Positions 1 through 10,681 of a stretch of 60,000 nt of DNA are shown here, piece after piece. A program made the translations under genes and the position numbers. The DNA comes from Cryptomeria japonica. Its lineage: Eukaryota > Streptophyta > Pinopsida > Cupressales > Cupressaceae. The notes below the pieces were generated by a model, which worked only from the letters and a program-made list of their open reading frames with translations, was not told where the DNA came from and searched no databases. How positions within the stretch are numbered: position 1 is the first letter of the stretch; the number at the start of each line of letters is the position of its first letter. The stretch is taken from contig NC_081405.1 in assembly GCF_030272615.1 (NCBI RefSeq), forward strand, positions 160,540,317-160,600,316, read 5' to 3'.

Positions 1-28
1 CATCGGATTGATGTTTCACCGAACTTGG

Positions 29-534
29 TCAGTGAGTAGAAGATATGGGTAGGACCCCTAACTTACTTCTGAGATATTCAAAAGTGTCCCTTGGTAGTGG
101 TTTGGTGAAGACATTTTCTATTTGTTCCTTTGTGCTAACATACTCCAACACCACTTTCTTCTCTTGAGCTTCTTCTCTAAGATAATGATATTTGATAGAT
201 ATGTGCTTTGTCTTATAGTGCATAACAGGATTTTTTGAAATGTTAATGGCACTAGTATTGTCATAGAATATAGTTACTAGCTTGGTAACTTTCTCACTTA
301 TACCTTCCAATAGTTGTTTGATCCATGCAATGTTGGTACAATTCAATGCTGCAGCAACGTATTCAGCTTTTGTTGTTGACTATGAAACACATCCTTGTTT
401 CTTGCTAAGCTAGCTCACTAGTCTTTCTCCTAAAAAGAAAGCTCCTCCACTTGTGCTTTTTCTATCATCAATGTTGCCTACCCAATCAGCATCAGTATAA
501 ACTTTTAAACCAAAATCATTTCCTTTATGATATA
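29..534 (-). pseudogene. Copia-1 RNase H, end of polyprotein
   Basis: Ty1/copia RNase H degrades the RNA strand of the RNA:DNA hybrid during reverse transcription. The C-terminal 105 codons (346 down to 29) are open and hold the family blocks IFYDNTSAINISKNP, TKHISIKYHYLREE and FTKPLPRDTFEYL. Upstream, about 350-530, the frame carries TAG stops where relatives have Trp and Gln. At about 525-535 it is joined to the reverse transcriptase frame by a short frameshift. It resembles the Copia-3 and Copia-4 RNase H ends, which share the ISKNP and TKHI blocks. Non-functional. Confidence 0.88.
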
Positions 535-1614
535 CTAAGCCAAATCCTCTGTGCCTTTCAAGTATCTAAAAATTCTTTTGATTGCTGTCATGTGTGTTTC
601 CTTAGGATCTGCAGAGAATCTTGCAACTATACCTACTGCATGTGCTATGTCTGGTCTGTTGTGAACAACATATTGTAGCTTTCCAATCATGGATCGGTAA
701 AGTATCTCATCAACAGATGCAGATTCATCATTCTCTGATAATTTATAGTTGGTAGTCATAGGAGTACTTACGGGTTTTGAATCCTCCATTCCAAATTTCT
801 TCAAGATTTCCTTTATGTACTTGGATTGAGTAATGAAAATCTTATTTTTGAGTTGCAGTATCTGTAAACCTATAAAATACTTTATCTCACTGATTAATGA
901 CATCTCATATTCTTTTCTCATTTCATTTCCAAAGTTCTTGCATAAAGAGTCATTTCCACAAAATATAATATCATCAACAAATATGGCTGAGATCAGTATT
1001 CCATTTTCATCACTCTTCATGTACATGTTGTTGTTCTCACTTGTCCTTATAAAACCAATCTTAATCAAATAAGAGTGCAATCTTTCATACCATGCTCTTG
1101 GTGCTTGTTTCAAACCATATAAAGATTTCTTCAATTTACATACCTGAACTTTATTATTGTCTTCAACAAATCCTTCAGGTTGTTCAATGAAAACTTCTTC
1201 TTCTAATATTCCATTCAGAAATGCAGATTTGACATCCATTTGATATACCTTGAAATTTTTGAAAGCAGCATAGGCCAACAATGTTCTTACTCCTTCAAGT
1301 CTAGCAACAGGTGCAAAAGTTTCACCATAATCAATTCCTTCTTCTTGAGCATAACCTTTGCAGACTAGTCTTGCCTTGTTTCAAATGACCTCTGCTTTTT
1401 CATTTAGCTTGTTTATGAAAATCCACTTTGTACCGATTACATTTTTGTCCTTCGGTCTTGGGATTAGTGTCCATGTGTCATTCTTCTTGATTTGATCAAT
1501 CTCTTCTGTCATAGCATTTATCCAATCTTCACAGTTAAATGCCTCTTTCACTATTCTCAGTTCAAATTCAGATATAAAACATGTGTTCCGTCTCAGTTTA
1601 TTCCTTGTCATCAC
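535..1614 (-). pseudogene. Copia-1 reverse transcriptase
   Basis: This is the copia-type reverse transcriptase. It begins with the linker NDTWTLIPRPKDKNVIGTKW, followed by [11 protein letters not shown] with a catalytic Asp, [11 protein letters not shown], and the active-site box FVDDIIFCG whose two Asp residues are kept. [14 protein letters not shown] follows at the start of the connection domain. The segments 1381-1614 and 535-1281 are in the same frame and are separated by a TGA stop at about 1378-1380 where relatives have Arg, plus the short stretch between. The catalytic residues are intact although the frame is closed, which points to fairly recent inactivation by point change. Confidence 0.92.
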
Positions 1615-1740
1615 TAGATCATCCTTATCTCCTATAATCTAACTTGGTGCATGATTTCTTCTGACATACTTGGCTAATACAGGCTCGGTAGGCTCTTTAT
1701 GATCTTCTTCATCACTCAATAACTAGATATTCTCTTCATT

Positions 1741-2724
1741 TTATTCAACAGTCTTCTCGGTAGGACTTCTTGATTGAACATAGACAAATTCATCATAGTC
1801 TTCTAGTTCCTTAGAATTTCCTTCATCATTTCTTTTTGCAAATTCATCAATTTTCACATTTGCACTTTCTACTATTTTGTTAGATGATTTGATCAGACAT
1901 TTAAATGCTTTGCTTCTAGAAGAATAACCTAGTAATGTTCCTTCTTCACTTTTCTGATCAAACTTGTCATTTCTATCATCTTTATGAACATAGCATCTAC
2001 TTCCAAAGATTTTAAAATAACTAACATTAGGTTTCTTATCATACCAGATTTCATATGCTGTCTTCAAAGTACCTTTCTTCAATTGAACTCGGTTCAAGGT
2101 GTAAACTGTTGTGCTTATTGCTTCTCTCCAAAATGTTTGTGGCACCTTCTTTTCAATCATCAGTGTTCTAGCACAATCCACAATAGATCTATTTCTTCTC
2201 TCAGCTATTCCATTCTCCTGTGGAGTTCTTGGTGCAGAGACTTGTCTTTTAATACCATGATCATTGCAAAATAAGTTGAACTCATCAGATGTGAACTCTC
2301 CTCCTCTATCTGATCTAAGACATTTTAGTTGTCTTCTTGTTTCATTTTCAACTCTTGCCTTGTACCATTTAAACATTTGAAAAGCTTCTGATTTTTCTTT
2401 TAAAAACATTACTGACATCATCCTTGAATAGTCATCCACAAATAATATGAAATATTTATCACCATAATAACTTTGAACTTTCATAGGACCACAAAGATCG
2501 GTGTGCACTACATCTAAAATTCCCTTAGAAGTGTAAGACTTACTTGTAAAGCTTGATCTTGTCATCTTACCCATCTGGCCTCCTCGGCACATAGCATTCT
2601 TAAGTTTTTCAAGACTCGGTAGACCTCTTACTCTGTGCTTCTTACTTATTTTGATCAGATTATCAAAATTGACATGACAAAACCTTTTATGCCATAACCA
2701 GGTATCATCTAACTTTGCATGCAA
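1741..2724 (-). pseudogene. Copia-1 integrase
   Basis: A 327-codon open segment covering the GAG-pre-integrase zinc region (WLWHKRFCHVNFDNL with a CxxG remnant downstream) and the integrase core. The DDE triad can be read: Asp in VHTDLCGPM, Asp in LRSDRGGEF, and Glu in QENGIAERRNR. All three are kept, so this is the best-preserved integrase among the four copia elements here. The C-terminal part includes the usual FKIFGSRCYVH block. It is in the same frame as the gag, protease and reverse transcriptase of this element and is bounded by TAG and TAA stops. It inserts element cDNA into the genome in a functional copy. Confidence 0.92.
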
Positions 2725-3336
2725 ACACTGGTTCCGAGTTGAGTCAAGGTGAAATGTGTTACCTTTTGTTTGTGTCCCGGTAGCAGCTAACTTTCCATTC
2801 TTGTCATGAACTTTGACAATTCCCTTCTAAAATTCTATTCGGTAACCTATGTTGTTTAGCTGCGCTACACTCATCAAATTGTATTTCAAACCTTCAACCC
2901 AATAAACATCATTGCATCTTGCATTATCAAGAAGTATTATAGATCCTTTAACTCTCACTGGACATGGTGCATCATTACCAAATCTAACATAGCCTCCATC
3001 ATAATCTTCTAACATAACAAACTTGTGTTTATCTCCTGTCATATGATGTGAGCATCCACTATCTATAATCCAAGAATCATTAGTGTTTATGTGAGATATT
3101 AGGGCTTTTTCTTCATACCTTTCTTCATCTGATCTATCCTCGATAGCCACATAAACTATTCCCTCTGTATCAGTATCATCTGATTTATCATCATTGGATT
3201 CCTCATCAGCTATTAGGCATGTCTTTCTATCTCTTCTTCTGAAGTCTCGATGTCCTTTGTGATAGTTATCTTTCGGTCTGTCATCTCGGTAATCTCTCTT
3301 TTCAGTAGAATCTTTGTCAGGACAGTTAGAAGCCAT
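2725..3336 (-). pseudogene. Copia-1 aspartic protease
   Basis: The retroviral-type aspartic protease that cuts the Gag-Pol polyprotein. The active site reads WIIDSGCSHHMTGD, followed by the family blocks GGYVRFGNDAPC, DVYWVEGLKYNLMSVAQL and GYRIEF. An acidic, charged linker with many Asp and Glu lies between the gag zinc knuckle and the protease. A TAG stop at about 2827 separates it from the short pre-integrase stretch that continues in the same frame to the integrase. Confidence 0.88.
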
Positions 3337-4212
3337 ATGTCCTATCTTATCACAATTGAATTATTTCAAAGGTAGTTTTCCTTTATACTTACCTTTGCCT
3401 CTTGGTAACCTTTTAGCTAATAGTGCTTCAAACTCTTCTTGCTTTCTGATTTCTTCATACAGTTTGTGTACTGCCTCCATGTTCTTACAAAATCTTTCAA
3501 TTGCTCCATTGTGATCTCCTTCAAAGTACTTATACTTTCTTTCATTGAAATCATTAGATTCATCAAGATGAAAAGAACTAAATGCAGATTCAACTTTATT
3601 TATCAAAGATCCACTGTTATCAAAGTTACTTAACTCAAATGCATGTAGCTTACCAATAGTAGCATCTAAAGAAACTGGCATATTAGGTACAAACCTCAAT
3701 TCATTGATTGCAAAGACTTAGATTGCATAAGCTGGTAGAAGGCTTCTTAACAACTTACTTGTTATATCCTTTTCTTCAATAGTTCCACCTACTCCTTTGA
3801 TTTGATTGACAATCTCCTTTAGTCTTGTATTGTACTAAGTTATGTTCTCACCTTCATTCATCCTCATAGATTCAAGTTGTCCTCTTAGACTATCTACTTT
3901 TTCTCTTTGAACATGTTCATCTCCTCCATATACTGATATGAGCTTAGCCCACATTGCCTTTGCATCATTGCAGCCTTCTAGATCATTAAACTCCGAATCG
4001 GTCAATGCAAATGTTATTTCAATCATTGCTTGAATATGTTCTTGCTTTGCCTTTATCTCTTCCATAGTCAATGGATAGGTGCTCGGTGTGACAAAATCAT
4101 TCTCCAGATAGTATACAACATATTCTTCAACTCCTGATAGATGTAGCTTCATCCTTTTCTGCCATGTAGAGAAACTTGACTTGTTCAGCTTCGGTGCATC
4201 CCTCTTATACAT
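3337..4212 (-). pseudogene. Copia-1 gag nucleocapsid
   Basis: Gag packages the element RNA into virus-like particles. The start at 4212 gives MYKRDAPKLNKSSFSTWQKR, like the gag N-terminus of plant copia elements (UBN2 type) and like that of Copia-4. The frame stays the same through 3699 and 3361, with stops at about 3836 and 3719 that probably replace Gln codons. The C-terminal CCHC knuckle reads FNCDKIGHMASNC at 3306-3360. Its first Cys position is a TAA stop at 3361-3363, so the knuckle is broken exactly at a zinc ligand. Confidence 0.88.
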
Positions 4213-4262
4213 CTTGGATCTTTAAATCAAGTGCCTTTAAACTTTCCTTCCGGAGCCCACAA

Positions 4263-4273
4263 CTCTGATACCA
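4263..4273 (-). other. Copia-1 primer binding site (initiator tRNA-Met)
   Basis: On the minus strand the bases read TGGTATCAGAG, the standard complement of the 3' end of initiator tRNA-Met used by most plant copia elements. It lies 2 bases inside the 5' LTR, which places the LTR edge at 4276. Confidence 0.9.
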
Positions 4274-4275
4274 AT

Positions 4276-5807
4276 TGATAGTTCTGATACTTAATATAAG
4301 TATAGATCCAATAGCCAACAAGATGAGGGGGGGGGGGTGAATCATACAAACTTAATCATCCCTAAAAACATCAGATTCAACCTTGGTAACATGTATATCA
4401 GTAATATAACCAAAACTATCAAACATGCAAACTCAAAAGCATATGAATATCATAAACCTCATAAAACCAGTTTTAACGTGGAAACCTAAATAAGGAAAAA
4501 CTACTGTGGGATTTTGGACCCACTAAGAAATATACTCTTCTAGAGTATGCTCGGTTAAAAGAAAATCTTGTTAAAGATTACAAACACATTGCTAGATGTG
4601 ACCCGGTTAAGGGATTTCCCTCAGATCTGTTAGGATCTTCACTTTGTTAGAAGTGACCTTGTTAAAGGATTTCAAACATTCAATCAGATGTAACCTTGCT
4701 AGAGGGGTTTACAAAAAAGACTGTTAAGTCCACTCGGTTAAGAGATTTTCTGTCACTTTCAGAAAATAACAGTAATAAAATCTATCTGCAACTTCACATC
4801 TAAAATGCTAAAGTAGATTCTTATTTGTTCAATACAATCTAGACATAGAACTAATCTTGTCTATCTACTGGGCTTCTATACTATGTTATTCTAACAGGTC
4901 TTCAAGCTTCTATGCTCGGTAATCACTATGTAGCATCCCTGTGCATACACTTGCCTGCATACATTGTTTATCAACAGTTTCCTATTTATAAACAATTAGG
5001 TAACCGCTTAATCTCCTTGATCACATTTCCCATGATCAATCATAGCCATCAGATCTTTAATCTTGTCCAAGTTCAATGCATCTTTTGATCTGAAAATGTT
5101 TTACCCCACCTTGGAACTTGCATATTAGTCTTGGAACTTGTGTCAGGGTATTGCGGTTCAATCTGAGCTGTAGATCTTCATGCCGACTTTTCATTGCCTT
5201 AGATTCATTAACAAACTTCATTCACTGCTCACCAATCATTGATCAGTTCCAGCTCATCAACTTCCTTCATTAAATATCACATGTAAACATTTAATGTATT
5301 CTGTTATAGCTCGGTTACAACTCAGTAACAACTCGATGAATACTAAACTTCACTCGGTAGACATTCCGTCTTCATTAATCGATAGTGATAACCTTAGGTT
5401 TTATCGGCTAGGTTCCTTAGGGTTTACTGGCTAGGTTCCTTAGGGTTTACCGACTAGGTTCTTTGCTTGATAACATAGTATAGTATTAACCTTTACATTT
5501 TACAACATATGTATGATGTTAAAACAATCAAAAACATCATGATCTCATCATTGTCTGACTCGGTACTAGTTTCCCATTGAATACCTTATTCTTCTCCTTA
5601 TTCATCATATTCTTTCTTGTGTCTTTTACCGACATCTTTATAATCTTCATATCATACTTCTCAAGATATGGCAACATCATACTAAATTAGAAAATCAATT
5701 TCTTGACATCAATGACAAAATAATAATATCAAGATAGTAAACATATTTGATCAGTTATATCCATAATCATCAAGAACCTTCTCAATATCCTTATTGAAAT
5801 GCCAACA
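4276..5807 (-). repeat. Copia-1 5' LTR
   Basis: About 1.53 kb, bounded in plus orientation by TG at 4276 and CA at 5807. The outer edge, minus strand TGTTGGCAT, matches the LTR start of Copia-4. The inner edge abuts the primer site. A run of 11 G at 4327-4337 is the U5-side C-run seen in several copia LTRs here. It also holds a degenerate array of GTTAAAGGATTT-like units (about 4545-4760) and three 23-base tandem units (5392-5460). The outer boundary rests on the TGTTGGCAT match and on gypsy gag resuming at 5808; the second LTR is not available to confirm it. Confidence 0.82.
5392..5460. repeat. Three tandem 23-bp units with telo-box cores
   Basis: Units 5392-5414, 5415-5437 and 5438-5460 are each 23 bases and differ at a few positions. 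The second and third contain TTAGGGTTTA, the plant telo-box AAACCCTAA on the minus (LTR sense) strand. They lie in the upstream half of the Copia-1 LTR. Confidence 0.9.
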
Positions 5808-7680
5808 ATCTTTCATTGTCTGTTATAAAGCTATGTTGCCAACATACTCATCATCATTCCACCATACAGGTTTTACTTTTGGTTCATAAGGTGGATTATC
5901 TGGTACTGTTATGAGCTTATTTGCAACCAATTTATTGAATTACATCTCAATTGGTTCTCCCAATGGAGTGTATTTCCTTCGAGGCTTTGATGGCCTTTGA
6001 GTGTTCACTTGATTGTTCGCATTGGATGAACTTGCACTGGGGAAAGTCATTTTTGGTTTTACAACATTTGCATCTACTACCCCAGCATTGATTGTATTAT
6101 TGTTCTTGTTCCAAAAATGGGGCTTGTCTTTCCCATTTGATTCCTCTTTGTTCTCTTTGAATATCTTAATGATGCCTTGTTCAATAAGGTCTTTCTCAGT
6201 TGCCAATCCTTTTTCTATGATCTCCTTGAAAGTAGATAAGCAAGATTTTCATAGCTCATATCCAATGTCCTTGTTGTTGTTTTGAGTGAAAATTTCTACC
6301 ATTTATTTTTGTGGGATATCACAAGAGCATCAACTAGAAAGACCTCTCCATGGCTATAAAAATGAAGCAAAAGATTCCCCATTTTTCTGCTTCGTATTGC
6401 ACAAGGTAGTTATTGACACATATGTTTCAATGTTTTATGAGAAGTGTTGTATGAAAGCTTCTAATATATCACTCCATGACTTAATTCCAAGTGGAAGTTG
6501 GGAGAACCATTCCATATCTTGTCCACATAAGCTTTGTGGGAACAATCTCATCAATTATGTTTCTTCTCCTGCTACCTCAATGCAAGTTGTGAAAAAATCT
6601 CTTATGTGTGCCTTAGGATCTCCCTTGCCTCTATACTTGTCAAATTTTGGTGTCATGAAATGTGGAGGAAATGGAAGCATTGGAACACTTCTATCAAATG
6701 GATAATAACATATGTCTTTAATTGTGTATTGTTGCTTTGGTGTGTTCATGTCTACCATTTACTTTTGCAGATCCTTGATTGGTTGTTTCAAGTCATTCTT
6801 GGGTGGTGTATTTTCTCTTTGAGCTAGTCCCATGCCTGAGCCACCGAGTGGAGGATGAGGGATATAATGCATGTATGGATGGTATTGATCATAGATGTGC
6901 TCATATGGAGGAGGAACATAGTTATAGCTTGCATATGGACCACTTGGTATTGCATTGTAATGAGGAGCACTAGGTCTAGGTAAATACATGTCATGACCAT
7001 GAGGATAGGAGGTATCATAAGAGTGATCTTGATTATTGCCCCCAGATCTGACATGGGGTCTCCTTGTGTCATGATTTTGAATTTTCACTTGAGTGTAATT
7101 GTATACATTGGTATGATCTTGGGTATTATCATGAGCATATGTATTATCATTTCTTCTCTATGGGAAAGGACGAATGTGGGGTTGTTCATGAGAGCTCCTA
7201 GAAAAATTGATATGAGTATGGGCGTTGGGAACATCTGGTTTTTGAAATAAGGATGAAGGTGACTCAAGCATGAAACATTCTCTCCTATTACCACCATTGT
7301 GTCCTCTAGGATTTGCATTTGTTTGAACTATTTGATTAGGATCCTCTTCTAAAATTGGTGACATATCAAAATAATGAGGTAGCCTTATTCCACTTTGTGT
7401 CATGACTTGAAGGAAGTATTGTTTATCCCTTCTCATGATTTATTCAACCAATCTATTAAATCTTGGATCTAATATATTCTCTTCAATGTCTATCATGGTG
7501 ATAGATGCATTGTCATTATCATTGGTGTTCTCATTGTTGGTCTCATTATCATTGTCTGACATATTACTGCGACTATCAAATGGATTGTAAAATTCATCTC
7601 CATCAAAATCATAGGTAGTCATGTTGAGAGATCTTAGAGCTTCTTTGGCTTCTCTTCTAGACCTTAGGAATGGGTTTCAA
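5808..7680 (-). pseudogene. Gyp-1 gag polyprotein (Ty3/gypsy), truncated by Copia-1
   Basis: Minus-strand frame with gypsy gag content. The N-terminal part is Asp/Asn-rich (about 7440-7622), followed by a Tyr/Pro/His-rich stretch (6759-7088). The retrotransposon gag domain starts at about 6700 with PPHFMTPKFDKYRGKGDPKA, continues through WFSQLPLGIKSWSDILEAF near 6470, and a later block reads KYTPLGEPIEM near 5945. The C-terminal PVWWNDDEY block follows at about 5855. All pieces share one frame, broken by TAA, TAG and TGA stops. The frame stops at 5808 where the Copia-1 LTR begins, so the protease and polymerase of this element must lie beyond Copia-1, off window. The start is uncertain: the open frame upstream of ATG 7622 extends to about 7675. 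Confidence 0.82.
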
Positions 7681-9970
7681 CCATGAACTAGACCTTGGCT
7701 AAAATGAAAGATGGAAGGAAATGTCAAGACTATGGAAGACCAAGAAATAATATGAGATGGAGAGAATCTAGGGTTGTCTTGCAATGTCCAAAAATGTAAG
7801 TTCAAGATATGTGTGATCTAAAGAAAGGTGTGGCTTCCAAACAGATGATAGATCTCTTGATGAGGTAGGTTGACCTTGACCAAAGATGACCAAATGGGAC
7901 CCTAAGATGATAGATCTGATATGGGAACCACTTAGTGATATTTTGTAATAAGTTTGCAAGATATGAAGTGGACAACAAAGAAACCTTTTGACTCTAGTTT
8001 AGAAAATTTGTATGAGGGAATGCAAATGAAAGGGAATGATGGAAAAATGTGTGACCAAGACTGGTTGACTAAAAATCATGAAGCCTTATAAGATATGCCT
8101 TAGAAGACCTTTAAATATCAAAACCTAAGCATGTTTTTTCTTTTTCAATTTTTGCAAAATTTATTCTGAAACACAAGCACGGAACTATTCTGCACAAACG
8201 TGATTTATCAATTTAGACGTAGTTTTATGAGACACAGACGCAGTTTTTGACTATTGAACTGACAATGTTTTACTTTCTGACAAAAAACGTGATTTTGCCC
8301 TACGCAATTTTAACTGTTGCACTGATAATATTTTTCTCTCTGACAAAAACATGTTTCTTCCCTGCGCAAACGTGGTTTAAACTATCAGAGACACAGTTTC
8401 TAATAAAATATTTGATTCTATCCAAATGCAAAATTGTTGAATGTGACCAAATCTTAATGTTGAATGTTTGTGTGGCAAAAAAACACATCAAATAATGAAG
8501 ACACAATCTCTGAAGGTATGTGTCAAAAATGTTTTTGTGTATATTCAAAATATTTCCACTGGTATAGCACAAATTGAAGACACTTGAAAACATGCACAAC
8601 CTAGGCTGGAAAGAGAAACCATTTAATGGCCCCCCCGCAACATAGAAATACCTCAAACAAGTGAACAACTAGAGATTTTGGTAGCACTGGCTACCCCACC
8701 ATGACACTCACTTCTTTGACATACTAGATTATCTTACCTCAAAATATCAAAGATTAAATGAGGGATTCTTGTCTCAACATGAAAGGGTACATGAGGAGTA
8801 TCTACGAGGTATGATCCGCACTCCCTGAACCATCAAATGTAAGGATTTTTGGCCTCTACAAAAAGGTGTTTAGTGAGGGGACTTTTGCGGTCCTTGGTGT
8901 CTACCCATGCGGTGGAAACTTATTTAAGAATCCACTCCTAATCCCCAAAGAGGATTTTTAATGCATCTAACACAAGTGTGAATACTAGGGAGAACCGTCG
9001 GTGTAGATACATGTCACCAAGTCGTCCCGAGTTTCGCCCAACGTATTAATTTATATAGCGAGCAGAAGAAGTACCACTTGGGTCGTGCTCTCTCACATGG
9101 CCTTATGGGCTACCCGAGAGATTGACCCTCCTACCTAAATAGAAGAAGATAACAATTTATCTTACACCCAAGGTCCAATGGAAGGCGAGGGGAGAGGATA
9201 CTTTTGTTATCAACTCTAGGGTTATAAACACAAAATATGAAAAGCGCACCAAACACTTGAAACAAGCTCTTTAACCCCAAATGAAAAAAGAGATGTGACC
9301 CTAATTAGACTAAAAATCCAAAGACACACACCTAGGTTACCCCTGCAACAAATGATTAATATTTTTGATAGATTACCCCCACCTGCAAGCACACTAGTTA
9401 GGTAAATTTTAGAAATACAAATCCAAATGTGAAAGGGGGTCTTCAACAATACGATATTTGCTCTCTTTTCAAAACAACTACACTACTGTGTTAGTCCAAT
9501 GCAAGGGGTTAGGCCAAAACCAAACCAGAAAACCCTAAAATGAAAAAGATAATAAAAAATGAAAACACAAAATAATGTTATATCAAACACAAATGCGACT
9601 TTCAAACACAAATGCGGAAATGTGAGACGCACATGCAATTTCAGAGATCTGAAACTTGTAAAATAAGATATGGACATAAACACAAAAATATGTATCACAG
9701 ATGCACTTTTTGGGGAGAAACACAAAAATATCCAATGCAAATGCTATTTTTGATCATAGACGCGATAATATAATTCACAGACGCAATTTCAGGATCTGAG
9801 ACCTGCAAAACTGACAAGAAAGCATAGACGCAAAATTAGAACACGAACACAAAAAAACCAGTCACATATGCATAAGCATAATAAATATGAGTCGTCACAA
9901 ATCCAACCTGCAACTTCACAAAAAAACTAGATCTACAAATAAAATAAGAGAAATAAAAGGGATAAGAGTC
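7681..9970 (-). other. Gyp-1 long untranslated leader
   Basis: About 2.3 kb between the gypsy primer site and gag with no coding frame I can support. It contains two zones (8150-8400 and 9590-9860) of loosely repeated short motifs of the type ACGCAATTT, ACGTGATTT and CACAAACGC. It also includes a CCCCCCC run near 8631. Long leaders are known in the Tat/Athila group of Ty3/gypsy elements. Confidence 0.6.
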
Positions 9971-9990
9971 CCATCGGGCATGCCAAAATT
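9971..9990 (-). other. Gyp-1 candidate primer binding site
   Basis: The minus strand reads TTTTGGCATGCCCGATGG just inside the LTR edge at 9998. The TTTTGGC-GCCC pattern is typical of primer sites in plant Tat-type gypsy elements. The exact tRNA is not assigned here. Confidence 0.6.
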
Positions 9991-9997
9991 TATACGG

Positions 9998-10681
9998 TGA
10001 AAAGTGATGATGAACCTAAGAACGTGCAAATTCATAAAATAAACAATATTACCATTCACATATCAAGTAGGGTTTCAATCTCCATTGTCTCATATCTCCA
10101 TTGATCTTGTTTGATATATTTTCTCTTAGTTTTTATGTGTGCACAAAAGCTCAACAAAGAATAGATTGTGGTTGAAGTAGCTTGATCACAAGATGACTTG
10201 AATGCATAAGTTTTGATTAGCTGATTAGGGTTTATAATTAATGAGAGTATCTTTTTATATAGAAGACACTTTAGGAATTGGAGGGATAAGATTAAAAGGT
10301 GAAGCGAATAAATGCTCAGCTAGGTTTAAAGAGTAGGTAGAAGAAATAATAAAAATAGTAAGAGGGTAGGTAGGAGAGGATTACGAGATAAGTGACATGT
10401 GTCATAGAAGAAAAGGCTTATGAATTAATTAAATAAATGAATATTTATTTAATTAATAGAAGAAGTGGGACAAATTAAAAAAATAAAAGTATTTATTTAA
10501 TTTAGGAAAAAGATAATTTAAATAAATAAAATTATTTATTTAAATGAGAAAAGGGCTAGAAGAAGGTAAATGAATTAATTAAATAAATAAAGATTTATTT
10601 AATTAATAGAAGACATAGGATAAAATAATTAATTAAATAAAATATTTATTTAATTAAAGAGGACTATTTTAGATGTCTACA
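9998..10681 (-). repeat. Gyp-1 5' LTR
   Basis: 684 bases from TG at 9998 to CA at 10681. On the minus strand it starts TGTAGACATCTAAAAT, a common start of plant Tat-type gypsy LTRs, and ends just before the candidate primer site. The upstream (U3) part contains five AT-rich palindromes. The second LTR is not in the window, so the edges rest on the TG/CA ends and the primer-site position. Confidence 0.72.
10423..10657. repeat. Five spaced AT-rich palindromes in the Gyp-1 LTR
   Basis: Near-perfect palindromes of 30-35 bases lie at about 10423-10457, 10472-10504, 10514-10545, 10573-10607 and 10625-10656. Each is built from AATTAATTAAATAAAT and its complement, and they recur roughly every 45-60 bases. 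The spacers are purine-rich (AGAAGAAGTGGGA, AGAAGACATAGGA). Confidence 0.88.

Larger units (their letters stand above)
1..5807 (-). mobile_element. Copia-1: Ty1/copia LTR retrotransposon, 3' LTR outside the window
   Basis: Read on the minus strand the order is 5' LTR, initiator-Met primer site, gag, protease, integrase, reverse transcriptase, RNase H, which is the Ty1/copia order. The left edge of the window cuts the element just after the RNase H end, so its polypurine tract and 3' LTR are not visible. Gyp-1 gag sequence resumes directly after the LTR at 5808, so Copia-1 inserted into an existing gypsy element. The target-site duplication would be ATCTT (5808-5812), but its partner is off window. 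From 4212 down to about 535 the polyprotein stays in one frame, broken only by stops, so the copy is decayed but little rearranged. Confidence 0.9.

Noticed and set aside
451-1072. Plus-strand frames of 75 and 79 codons
   Set aside because: They are antisense shadows of the Copia-1 reverse transcriptase.
5838-5848. A second GTTGCCAACA word as an alternative outer edge of the Copia-1 LTR
   Set aside because: Gypsy gag coding (PVWWNDDEY...) continues through this point to 5808, so the LTR must end before it.
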